A stretch of DNA of 6,247 nt. It comes from an uncultured Bacteroidota bacterium (lineage in GTDB: Bacteria; Bacteroidota; Bacteroidia; NS11-12g; UBA955). Positions within the stretch are counted from its first letter, which is position 1; each line of letters starts with the position of its first letter. The DNA is taken from positions 1 to 6,247 of the forward strand of contig CAJBKH010000140.1 in assembly GCA_903953615.1 (NCBI GenBank), in the 5' to 3' direction. Below are positions 1 to 6,247 of the stretch, in pieces. A program made the position numbers and the translations under genes. The notes under the pieces were generated by a model. The model saw nothing but the letters and a program-made list of their open reading frames with translations. It was not told where the DNA came from and ran no database searches.

Positions 1-25
1 AAAATCATAGGGATATATCACAATT

Positions 26-41
26 ACTGACGATGGTCAGT
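26..41. other. Short stem-loop downstream of pcm
   Basis: A perfect 6-bp inverted repeat (ACTGAC at 26-31 and GTCAGT at 36-41) encloses a 4-base loop. It lies about 47 bases beyond the pcm stop codon in the direction of pcm transcription, so it could help end that transcript. Neither strand has the run of T that a classic intrinsic terminator would show after the stem, and the stem is short, so a terminator role is only a guess. Confidence 0.25.
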
Positions 42-72
42 TAAGCATAGACTACAAAAACCAACTATCAAC

Positions 73-86
73 ATAGCTATCGATAG
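73..86. repeat. Overlapping palindromes next to the pcm stop
   Basis: Two perfect palindromes overlap by four bases: ATAGCTAT (73-80) and CTATCGATAG (77-86). They begin one base beyond the pcm stop codon. Such symmetry could be a protein-binding site or part of an RNA fold, but AT-rich short palindromes also arise by chance, and no further copy was noticed in the window. Confidence 0.25.
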
Positions 87-87
87 A

Positions 88-750
88 TTATTGCCAACCA
101 TTCTCACCAATCAAGGGAACAAAACTAAAGTCTTCGAAAATTTCTGTCTTAATTTCATTGCCCGCCAATTTAGTGATCCGAACCATTTTTTGCTTCGTAT
201 CATTTCCAACTGGTATGACTAAAAAGCCACCTTCTATTAATTGATTAAATAAAACTTTGGGTACCGAGGGGGCACCTGCTGTAACTATAATTTTATTAAA
301 AGGCGCATGCTCTTGCCAACCCAAGGTGCCATCACCAACTTTTAAGTTCAAATTTTGATTGCCAATTAATTTTAATATCGTTGCCGCTTGTTTGGATAGG
401 CTTGCATGTCTTTCGATACTATACACATTGGCTCCGCATGCCAATAATACCGATGCTTGATAGCCACTACCGGTGCCAATCTCTAAAACCTTATCGCCAA
501 CGAGTAATTGTAACAATTGGGTTTGATAGGCGACGGTGTATGGTTGCGAAATAGTTTGACCCGATCCAATGGGGAAAGCTTTGTCTTCGTAAGCGTGTAT
601 TTCGAACTCGCTTGGTATAAAAAAGTGCCTTGGCACTGTATTTATAGCCTTTAAAACAGTCTCATCCTTGATTCCTTTAAGCCTTAACTTATCGGTAAGA
701 CCATTGCGTAATCCTTTGTGTTTATAGGCATCTTCAAACTTTCTAAGCAT
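88..750 (-). CDS. pcm: Protein-L-isoaspartate O-methyltransferase
   Basis: This cytoplasmic repair enzyme transfers a methyl group from S-adenosylmethionine to abnormal L-isoaspartyl residues in aged proteins, starting their conversion back to normal aspartyl bonds. The 220-residue length is typical of the family. Visible family marks are GSGQTISQP (62-70), the SAM-binding motif VLEIGTGSGYQ (88-98), an acidic residue at the end of the next strand (SIER, 111-114), GDG (139-141), the PFNKIIVTAGAP block (150-161) and the C-terminal FVPLIG (210-215). The ATG at 750 is well supported: an in-frame stop lies just upstream, and a purine-rich AAGAAG sits about 10 bases before it as a possible weak ribosome-binding site. 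The gene is divergent from the polysaccharide-linked block and is probably a functionally unrelated housekeeping gene. No key motif appears lost. Confidence 0.95.
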   Translation of the reverse strand: MLRKFEDAYKHKGLRNGLTDKLRLKGIKDETVLKAINTVPRHFFIPSEFEIHAYEDKAFPIGSGQTISQPYTVAYQTQLLQLLVGDKVLEIGTGSGYQASVLLACGANVYSIERHASLSKQAATILKLIGNQNLNLKVGDGTLGWQEHAPFNKIIVTAGAPSVPKVLFNQLIEGGFLVIPVGNDTKQKMVRITKLAGNEIKTEIFEDFSFVPLIGENGWQ

Positions 751-843
751 AGGATTGTATCTTCTTTAGTACACAGTTCATAACAAAATAATGATACAAA
801 TAACAAGGTGATGCATTTTTGTACCAAATAAATTTTATCACAA
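751..843. promoter_or_regulatory. Divergent intergenic region, likely promoters both ways
   Basis: This 93-bp gap separates the divergent starts of pcm and the Gfo/Idh-like gene, so promoters for both directions are expected here. Bacteroidota promoters usually show TAnnTTTG near -7 and TTTG near -33. The best candidates are one-mismatch -7 boxes: CATTTTTG at 814-821 for the plus strand, and TTATTTTG on the minus strand (784-791). Neither has a TTTG at the expected spacing, so exact promoters cannot be placed. The general regulatory role is inferred from gene orientation. Confidence 0.35.
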
Positions 844-1809
844 TTGTCTAAAATTAAGATTGGAATTGCGGGAAGCACAGATTCGGTGAATCAATATTTA
901 CCATTTATAAATGAACAAAAACATTATGAATTGGTAGGTGTTTTTGATTCATCAAAATCGGAAAATTTTGAAACCTTCTATGGCCTAAATCCTTTTCTCG
1001 ATTTTGCAAAAAGAACCGATGCTGTTCTATTTTGTGGCGCTCAACATCTTAATCTTGCCGAAAATTTAATCAATTGTATACGTTTAAGTAAACATATACT
1101 GATTGAAAAATTTAATCAAATTGATTATTATGATCTAGTTAAAATTCAAAAACTGCTTAAAGAAGCAGGGTCTTTGTTTTATTATTCAAATGTCTCTGGC
1201 ACCCAAAGTGTCTACACAACAGCAAGACAATTAATCAACAACCCAAGTAATATTTCTGCTAAGGTACATTTGCCATACGTTAAGACCTTTTCTGAACTTG
1301 AAAAGTATAATTTCTTGGCCGAATCTGTCGACATGGTGATTAGAAGTGTTTCCTCTCCAATTGCTAAAATAAAAGTTAATAGACACTATATCTTTAACCA
1401 ACAACCTGACGAATTAAAAGTTCACCTATTATTCGACAATGGAACGGTGGCCGATATTACTTATAACCTTTTTAGTAAAAATGCGATTAATACTTTCACA
1501 GCGTACCAAAAGGGGAAAATTATAGCAGCCGATTTTGATTTAAATAAGGTAGAAGAAACCCGTGTAGACATGATGATGGAAAACCAATTGTCGCTATACA
1601 ACGATTCGAACTCAAACCTTACGGTAGCCAATAAAATGCAAGTTTTCGAAAAAAAAATACTTTATTTTGATGCATTGCAAAAAGATTTGCTGAATTTTGT
1701 AGATTGTATTACTAACCACGTTTCGCCTCTTGTTGGAATAGAAGAGGCAATAAATGTGGCCAATGTATTGCAACAAATACAATATACTCCGCATGAATCA
1801 TTTGTTTAA
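844..1809 (+). CDS. Diverged Gfo/Idh/MocA-like oxidoreductase family protein
   Basis: The 321-residue protein has the layout of the Gfo/Idh/MocA family, whose members use NAD(P) to oxidise or reduce sugars and related compounds. An N-terminal Rossmann-like half (about 1-120) is followed by an alpha/beta half. Family-like stretches are KIGIAGS (5-11), VGVFDSS with Asp35 where NAD ribose is usually bound, DAVLFCGAQH (59-68), HILIEKF (84-90), LLFDNGTVADI (195-205) and a final helix EAINVANVLQQI. It is clearly diverged: the GxGxxG pattern keeps only its first glycine, the EKP motif reads EKF, and the usual second-half motif with its catalytic histidine reads ESVDMVIR (160-167). Activity is therefore doubtful; a binding or regulatory role is possible. 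Translation must start at TTG 844 (or a rarer codon), because an in-frame TAA lies at 829-831. Its end overlaps the lipoprotein gene by 17 bp, which suggests coupled translation. Confidence 0.75.
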   Translation: MSKIKIGIAGSTDSVNQYLPFINEQKHYELVGVFDSSKSENFETFYGLNPFLDFAKRTDAVLFCGAQHLNLAENLINCIRLSKHILIEKFNQIDYYDLVKIQKLLKEAGSLFYYSNVSGTQSVYTTARQLINNPSNISAKVHLPYVKTFSELEKYNFLAESVDMVIRSVSSPIAKIKVNRHYIFNQQPDELKVHLLFDNGTVADITYNLFSKNAINTFTAYQKGKIIAADFDLNKVEETRVDMMMENQLSLYNDSNSNLTVANKMQVFEKKILYFDALQKDLLNFVDCITNHVSPLVGIEEAINVANVLQQIQYTPHESFV

Positions 1810-2686
1810 ATTTAGCATTTTAAGTTTTGTTTTACTCTTATTTTTAGGTTGTGATGAAGAAAAGGAACCCATTCCATCTTATCTTCACATTAAAAAATTT
1901 ACACTTACCACCAATCCTACACAGGGAGCCAACACGCAAGATATTACCGACGCCAAGGTATTTGCCAATGGTATAGAGGTAGGTACTTTCGAATTACCTG
2001 CTACCATTCCAATTTTTGCTGAAGGAAATGTTGAAATAACTATTTTTCCTAGCATTAAAGAAACGGGTAGTGCATATAATCGCAAATATTATAAACCTTA
2101 CATCGCTTTCATTGATACTTTAAATTTAAAGCAACTTCGAATTGATTCAATACAACCAAAAACTGCCTACAAAAACAATGCTAAATTCGATTGGCTTTTG
2201 GATTTTGAAAACACTGGAAGTTCATTGGTTAAATACGGTTTAAATAATACTACCGATTCTTTAAAGGTTATTCCAACAAATTTACCGGGCGTAAATCAAC
2301 CCTTTTTAAATTCAAATTATTGTGGAAGAATTAGCATCGATTCCCCATCTGTTTTCGAAAATTTTGAGGTAGCCACCATTGCTTCTTATAATGTTCCAAA
2401 ATTAGGATCCGATGTTTATGTTGAAATGGATTTTAAAAGCAATGCCAATTTTCAAGTAGGAATTTTTACCGACGATGGCTCAATTATTTCACGCAACCCT
2501 GTTTTCTATGCATTTCCCACCAACGATGTTTGGAAGAAAATATACATTAATCTGAAACCTGAAACAGGCGACCTAACATCAACCACCACGATTAGAGTGT
2601 TTTTTGGCGTTTATAAAGACCTCTCGAATCCCGATCTTAAGCCATTGGTGTATGTCGATAACCTAAAACTTGTTTACGTTCCATAA
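1793..2686 (+). CDS. Surface lipoprotein, function unknown
   Basis: A 297-residue lipoprotein of unrecognised function. The signal peptide has a short basic N-region, a hydrophobic core (about 7-18) and a lipobox-like FLGC with the modified cysteine at residue 20. The acidic DEEKE straight after the cysteine resembles lipoprotein export signals known to send Bacteroidota lipoproteins to the outer face of the outer membrane. Residues about 25-115 look like small beta-sandwich material with an ANGIEVGTFELP stretch (58-69). Residues about 130-297 look like a jelly-roll of carbohydrate-binding type, ending in WKKIYINL (247-254) and YVDNLKLVYV (287-296); this fold call is by pattern only. The ATG at 1793 is preferred over an in-frame ATG at 1754, since it puts the signal peptide at the N-terminus. 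It overlaps the previous gene and lies 12 bp before the transferase gene, implying a shared transcript and perhaps a glycan-related job. Confidence 0.8.
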   Translation: MNHLFKFSILSFVLLLFLGCDEEKEPIPSYLHIKKFTLTTNPTQGANTQDITDAKVFANGIEVGTFELPATIPIFAEGNVEITIFPSIKETGSAYNRKYYKPYIAFIDTLNLKQLRIDSIQPKTAYKNNAKFDWLLDFENTGSSLVKYGLNNTTDSLKVIPTNLPGVNQPFLNSNYCGRISIDSPSVFENFEVATIASYNVPKLGSDVYVEMDFKSNANFQVGIFTDDGSIISRNPVFYAFPTNDVWKKIYINLKPETGDLTSTTTIRVFFGVYKDLSNPDLKPLVYVDNLKLVYVP

Positions 2687-2698
2687 ATTTAAATTAGA

Positions 2699-4114
2699 TT
2701 GACCAAAAATAAACAAATATTCAAATACGCTTTAACAGATTACCTTGCAGCAGCGCTTGTTTGGTTTCTCCTCTTTTGGTTTAGAAAGCACTATGTCGAT
2801 ACCGCTCACAGCGATTATCAATTGGCCATTAGCGAGGATAGGAAATTGTTATTAGGCATAATCGTATTACCAACCTTTTGGTTAATCCTTTATTACTTTA
2901 CTGGCTTTTATAAAAACATCTTCAGACGCTCACGTTTACGTGAATTAAAACAAACTATTTACACAACCTTATTCGGTTCATTTGTAATTTTCTTTGCATT
3001 GTTATTAGATGATTCTGTGAGCAGTTATAGAGGTTACTATCAAACATTTTTTCTTTTACTTTCGCTTCAATTAATTGTTACCTACATTGGTCGTTTTATA
3101 CACTCAACGGGTATCAACCGAAAAATACAAAAACGTGAATTTGGATTCAATACAATACTGGTAGGATCGAATGAAAAAGCTTTAAAATTATTCAATGATT
3201 TAAAGAACGCTAAAACTACCAATGGTTTCTTTTTTCAAGGTTATGTAAGTATCGACGGTGAACAATCGCAATTATTAGTTGATAAGTTACCATACCTTGG
3301 AAGCTATAAAAATCTAGAAGGCCTTATCAAGCAGTACGCTGTTGAAGAGCTTGTTATTGCGCTCGATGCACCCGACCATCAAAAACTAAATGATGTGCTT
3401 ACCATCGTTGAAAACGAGCCTGTCTTTATTAAAATTATCCCTGATATGTATTCAGTGTTTACGCGCATGGTAAAGATGAACAATATTCTTGGAGCTGTTT
3501 TAATTGAAGTAGATTTTGAAGTAATGCCCGAATGGCAAAAAAACGCAAAACGTGTGTTTGATATTTTCTTTTCACTCTTTGTTCTTATTCTGTCTTCGCC
3601 ATTTTTATTAATTATAGCCATCTTAATTAAAATATCAAGCAAAGGCCCCATCTTTTTTAAACAAGAAAGAATTGGTCTAAAGGGCAAGCCATTCAATATC
3701 ATCAAATTCCGCTCAATGCGACCGGATGCAGAAAGCAATGGACCCCAACTTTCTAGAGAAGATGATCCCAGAATAACCAAGATTGGAAAATTTTTAAGAA
3801 AAACCAGATTAGATGAGTTTCCCCAATTTTACAATGTTCTCATTGGCGAAATGAGTGTAGTGGGTCCTCGACCAGAAAGACAGTTTTTTATTGATCAAAT
3901 TATGAAACGTGCACCTTATTATAGCCGATTGAATAAAGTGCGACCTGGCATTACCAGCTGGGGTCAAGTAAAATACGGCTATGCCGAAAACATTGATCAA
4001 ATGCTCGAGCGTTTGTTCTATGATATTCTATACATAGAAAATAATAGCTTAGCCCTCGATTTTAAAATTATGGCGTATACCATTTTAATTATGGTACAAG
4101 GTAGAGGAAAATAA
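2699..4114 (+). CDS. Polyprenyl glycosylphosphotransferase (WbaP-like, exopolysaccharide priming)
   Basis: This inner-membrane enzyme moves a sugar-1-phosphate from a nucleotide sugar to undecaprenyl phosphate, the first committed step in making many exopolysaccharides, capsules or O-antigens. The 471-residue length matches the long form of the family. Four N-terminal membrane segments (about 8-28, 50-70, 88-104, 113-132) precede a Rossmann-like CoA_binding_3-type domain (about 150-255, NTILVGS). A further hydrophobic helix (about 285-310) then leads into the bacterial sugar transferase domain. Catalytic-domain marks are FFKQERIG (319-326), KFRSM (336-340), the Asp-Glu pair 372-373 in RLDEFPQ, GPRPE (389-393) and VRPGITSWGQV (414-424). 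All appear intact, but the sugar donated cannot be read from sequence. The start is TTG 2699: an in-frame TAA at 2690-2692 leaves no upstream ATG, and the protein begins just before the first membrane helix as expected. Confidence 0.93.
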   Translation: MTKNKQIFKYALTDYLAAALVWFLLFWFRKHYVDTAHSDYQLAISEDRKLLLGIIVLPTFWLILYYFTGFYKNIFRRSRLRELKQTIYTTLFGSFVIFFALLLDDSVSSYRGYYQTFFLLLSLQLIVTYIGRFIHSTGINRKIQKREFGFNTILVGSNEKALKLFNDLKNAKTTNGFFFQGYVSIDGEQSQLLVDKLPYLGSYKNLEGLIKQYAVEELVIALDAPDHQKLNDVLTIVENEPVFIKIIPDMYSVFTRMVKMNNILGAVLIEVDFEVMPEWQKNAKRVFDIFFSLFVLILSSPFLLIIAILIKISSKGPIFFKQERIGLKGKPFNIIKFRSMRPDAESNGPQLSREDDPRITKIGKFLRKTRLDEFPQFYNVLIGEMSVVGPRPERQFFIDQIMKRAPYYSRLNKVRPGITSWGQVKYGYAENIDQMLERLFYDILYIENNSLALDFKIMAYTILIMVQGRGK

Positions 4115-4115
4115 A

Positions 4116-6247
4116 TTATCGGATCAGTTGGACTGTACCATTAACTTCCCTTATTAAATTCGTTTTTGTGTTCGTGAATTTATAGATGTAGTAGTAGGTG
4201 CCAGCAGGGCAAGGGTGACCAATTTGATTCTGAAAATTGCCATCCCAATAAGCATCTTCTGGATAGGTGAAACGATAAACAACAACACCCCAACGGTTAT
4301 ATACAATACCATTTATTTTATTAAAACCAGTAAATTGCGCCTCAAAATAATCATTTAATTCATCAACATTGCCCGGTGTAAATACATTCGGTATTTTAAT
4401 AGAATTGGTATCACAGTTTATAAACTTAAGTTGAACACTGTCCGTATAAGTACACTTATTTGTATCAGTTACCGTTAGGTATACCAAAGCAGAATTGGTC
4501 GCATTAAAAGTTCTATTTTCACTGCTATTGTGCCATAAAAATTTCGACTTTGGTTTTACAAATGGCGCCATAATATAATATTGACCGTAACAAAGGCTCG
4601 TGTCTTTTCCTAAATTAAAATAAGGACGTTTATAAATGGTAATGGTTTTTTCGAATGTATCTGCTTTGCAGCCATCACTGTTCAAATAATTAACAAACAG
4701 ATTAAGTTTAAAAGTACCCGTTTTATTGTATATTTTATTGACAATACTATCGCCATTTTGCGTAGTACCATCGCCAAATTTCCAAAAGTAAATGGCCAAT
4801 GAATCGCTAGTCGCTTTAAAACTAAAATTATTAAAGGTGTCACAACTTGAAGCATTGTTCGGCTCAACACTCAGTTTGGCTTTATTTAATTCAAATGCAC
4901 CACCAAGCTCAGTCGCATAACTTTCGTTGTTGCCATTGGCATATAAATAGGCGAGGAAGCCTTTTGTCGAAGTAATCGTATAACCAGTTAAGGCATTTAT
5001 CTTAACGTTGATAAATGCTCTATTGGTACAAGTTACCGTTGCTTTGGTAGTATCTATTCTAATATTGTTAATGAAAATTGAACTTAAATTTTGTTTAGGA
5101 CAAGTAATACCAACATAAAATTCAGCCGGAGTAGTAGAAAGTTCAATTGTCGTAGGGGCCATGAATTGTACATTTTGTGTTAACTGATCATCAGGTAAAA
5201 CAGTCATTATACTTGGATTGCCAATCAAACTACCATTGCACACGCCACTTTTCATCAATTGCGCAACAGATATATTTTTGTCGGCTCTTATACAATTTGA
5301 AACATTGGTTTTATTATTATAAAGATAGACTTCACGCTCCTTCATGGTTTTAATAAAATTACCATCTATGAAAAGTGAGGTATTATTTTCTGCTGCGACA
5401 ATTTGCACCAAATAGCCTTTGCTCAAGCCTTGATAGGGGAGTGTAGTATAAGATTTTCCTTGCAATTCGATAGGGCGCGACTGGTTATAAAGGTGATCGA
5501 CACCACTGCAAGTTGCATCATTGGTTAATATTCTAGAAGCTTTACAGCCTTCAAATACAACAAAACGTTTACACCCAACACTGTTCCATATTTTTGAACC
5601 AGCCAAACTCTGGCTATCGATGGTTTGTAAATAGATTAATTGGTTGCGTCTAAGCAGCCTTTTAATTAAAGTATCTTTTTGGTCTGATGTATTCAATGAT
5701 CCACCATAAGTTATAACATCTGCCGAAGGCAAAATGTTAATGGTACAACTATCATCAATGGCCAAAATGCTAAATTCACTGCTGTTATTTCCGCCAGAAC
5801 CTTTATCACCTTTAAAAGTATTGACATAGTAATGTGGATTGTAAGGAATGTTGTTAATCGGGACTATGGTGGCAATATCACTACTTTTTGTACTGCTGTT
5901 TAAGGCATAAACACTAATGTCCTTTATAGAAGAAATTCGAATATTTGTGTTAATAAAGCTATTGGCATTGGGCGTTATTAAGGCATTTGTAAAGTTAATT
6001 ACCGTATCTTTTCTATAAATAGTGATATTAAGGGTAGGTATTGGATAGGCCGTTAAAGCAATGGTGTTAGGCGCAGTTCTACAAGATATTGAGAATGCAA
6101 TTTTAACGGGTGCTAAATGTGTTTCTAGAAAGGAGAATAAGAACTCCTTGCCCATATTATCTGTTTGATTTTGACCATATGAAGCGGAAATAGTAAGCTT
6201 TAAAATAAGTGCTAACAGGATTAATTTTTTAGTTCGTTTTAAAAACA
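4116..6247 (-). CDS. T9SS type B cargo: IgGFc-binding-like, PKD and CHU_C domains (start cut by window edge)
   Basis: A large secreted protein exported by the type IX secretion system. Numbering assumes a start codon at 6248, giving 710 residues. Residues 1-25 form a signal peptide. About 32-450 resemble the IgGFc-binding N-terminal region: GKEFLFSF near its start, ISVYALNSSTKSSDIATIVP (111-130), DHLYNQSRP (251-259) and GNPSIMTVLPDDQ (343-355). A PKD domain follows (about 462-539) with its WKFGDG hallmark (489-494), then a probable Ig-like segment (about 541-611) and the CHU_C sorting domain (about 617-710) with NVFTPG, NRWG, WDG and AGTYYY. CHU_C domains direct secretion and surface attachment or release in this phylum. 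About fifteen cysteines suggest disulfides or an extracellular location. A role in adhesion is plausible but unproven. An internal ATG at 6155 gives a 679-residue reading that would lack the signal peptide, so it is not the start. The gene converges on the transferase with one base between stops. Confidence 0.9.
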   Translation of the reverse strand, partial: FLKRTKKLILLALILKLTISASYGQNQTDNMGKEFLFSFLETHLAPVKIAFSISCRTAPNTIALTAYPIPTLNITIYRKDTVINFTNALITPNANSFINTNIRISSIKDISVYALNSSTKSSDIATIVPINNIPYNPHYYVNTFKGDKGSGGNNSSEFSILAIDDSCTINILPSADVITYGGSLNTSDQKDTLIKRLLRRNQLIYLQTIDSQSLAGSKIWNSVGCKRFVVFEGCKASRILTNDATCSGVDHLYNQSRPIELQGKSYTTLPYQGLSKGYLVQIVAAENNTSLFIDGNFIKTMKEREVYLYNNKTNVSNCIRADKNISVAQLMKSGVCNGSLIGNPSIMTVLPDDQLTQNVQFMAPTTIELSTTPAEFYVGITCPKQNLSSIFINNIRIDTTKATVTCTNRAFINVKINALTGYTITSTKGFLAYLYANGNNESYATELGGAFELNKAKLSVEPNNASSCDTFNNFSFKATSDSLAIYFWKFGDGTTQNGDSIVNKIYNKTGTFKLNLFVNYLNSDGCKADTFEKTITIYKRPYFNLGKDTSLCYGQYYIMAPFVKPKSKFLWHNSSENRTFNATNSALVYLTVTDTNKCTYTDSVQLKFINCDTNSIKIPNVFTPGNVDELNDYFEAQFTGFNKINGIVYNRWGVVVYRFTYPEDAYWDGNFQNQIGHPCPAGTYYYIYKFTNTKTNLIREVNGTVQLIR
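4119..4400 (-). other. CHU_C / type B T9SS sorting domain coding segment
   Basis: The last roughly 94 residues of the cargo protein match the gliding-motility-associated C-terminal domain (CHU_C). It opens with IKIPNVFTPG, continues through LNDYFEAQF, IVYNRWGVVVY, AYWDGNF and PAGTYYYIYKF, and closes with NGTVQLIR. The order and spacing of these motifs is diagnostic. The usual NGDGxND loop is altered to GNVDELND but keeps the final Asn-Asp. This domain is the sequence's best marker of phylum and of export route. Confidence 0.93.
6174..6247 (-). other. Signal peptide of the T9SS cargo protein
   Basis: Upstream of the internal ATG at 6155 the same frame stays open to the window edge. It reads FLKRTKK (basic N-region), LILLALILKLTIS (hydrophobic core) and ASYG before Q, a normal signal peptidase I site after residue 25. 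The two outermost bases read TG on the coding strand, so one more base would complete an ATG (or GTG/TTG) start codon at 6248-6246. The signal peptide shows entry through Sec before T9SS export. Confidence 0.85.

Noticed and set aside
1..8. Minus-strand ATG at 8-6 that could open a gene running off the left edge after pcm
   Set aside because: Fewer than three codons are visible and there is no ribosome-binding signal, so no gene can be claimed.
1..30. Possible C-terminal end of a plus-strand gene at the left edge (nine codons then TGA)
   Set aside because: Too short to support by motif or codon use; another plus-strand frame is also open for a similar distance.
684..878. 64-residue minus-strand open frame spanning the pcm start and the intergenic region
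   Set aside because: It overlaps the well-supported pcm start in another frame and crosses into the next gene, with no recognisable motif.
1754..1792. Upstream in-frame ATG giving a 13-residue longer lipoprotein
   Set aside because: It would put extra residues before a well-formed lipoprotein signal peptide and deepen the overlap with the preceding gene; ATG 1793 fits better.
3537..3543. Run of seven A at the junction between the Rossmann-like and catalytic parts of the transferase, considered as a programmed frameshift site
   Set aside because: The uninterrupted frame already gives the complete family architecture, and runs of this length are common in AT-rich genes.
3379..3780. 133-residue minus-strand open frame inside the transferase gene
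   Set aside because: It lies wholly antisense to a strongly conserved coding region and shows no family motif; treated as a shadow frame.
6153..6155. Internal ATG as the start of the T9SS cargo gene
   Set aside because: The in-frame sequence upstream encodes a complete signal peptide needed for export, so the true start is at the window edge.

Overview
The window is AT-rich chromosomal DNA from a member of the Bacteroidota. The strongest evidence is the large minus-strand gene on the right, which ends in a CHU_C / type B sorting domain of the type IX secretion system (T9SS), a system essentially confined to this phylum. Weak or absent Shine-Dalgarno sequences, a lipoprotein with an acidic stretch right after its lipid-anchored cysteine, and very tight gene packing also fit. 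I cannot name genus or species from this sequence.

Layout, left to right. Positions 1-87 hold no supported gene, only a short stem-loop and overlapping palindromes just past the end of pcm. Positions 88-750 (minus) encode protein-L-isoaspartate O-methyltransferase (pcm), a protein-repair enzyme. A 93-bp divergent intergenic stretch follows. Positions 844-4114 (plus) form a compact three-gene block: a diverged Gfo/Idh/MocA-like protein, a lipoprotein that overlaps it by 17 bp, and, 12 bp later, a membrane polyprenyl glycosylphosphotransferase that starts polysaccharide assembly on the lipid carrier. Positions 4116 to the right edge (minus) encode a large secreted T9SS cargo protein with an IgGFc-binding-like N-terminal region, a PKD domain, a probable Ig-like segment and the CHU_C sorting domain.

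The plus-strand block is probably one transcript dedicated to an exopolysaccharide or surface glycan. The glycosyl-1-phosphate transferase is the only member with a confidently assigned reaction; the roles of the other two are inferred from position. The transferase and the cargo gene converge with one base between their stop codons, so their transcription must terminate inside each other's coding sequence or overlap.

The main points for a second look are these. The cargo gene's apparent internal ATG is not its start: the frame stays open to the right edge and encodes a textbook signal peptide, with the real start codon cut by a single base. The Gfo/Idh-like protein has lost most of the nucleotide-binding glycines and the usual catalytic-site residues. 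Two of the three plus-strand genes must start at TTG. I saw no tRNA, rRNA, CRISPR array, insertion sequence or phage gene, and nothing that amounts to a clearly new biological system.
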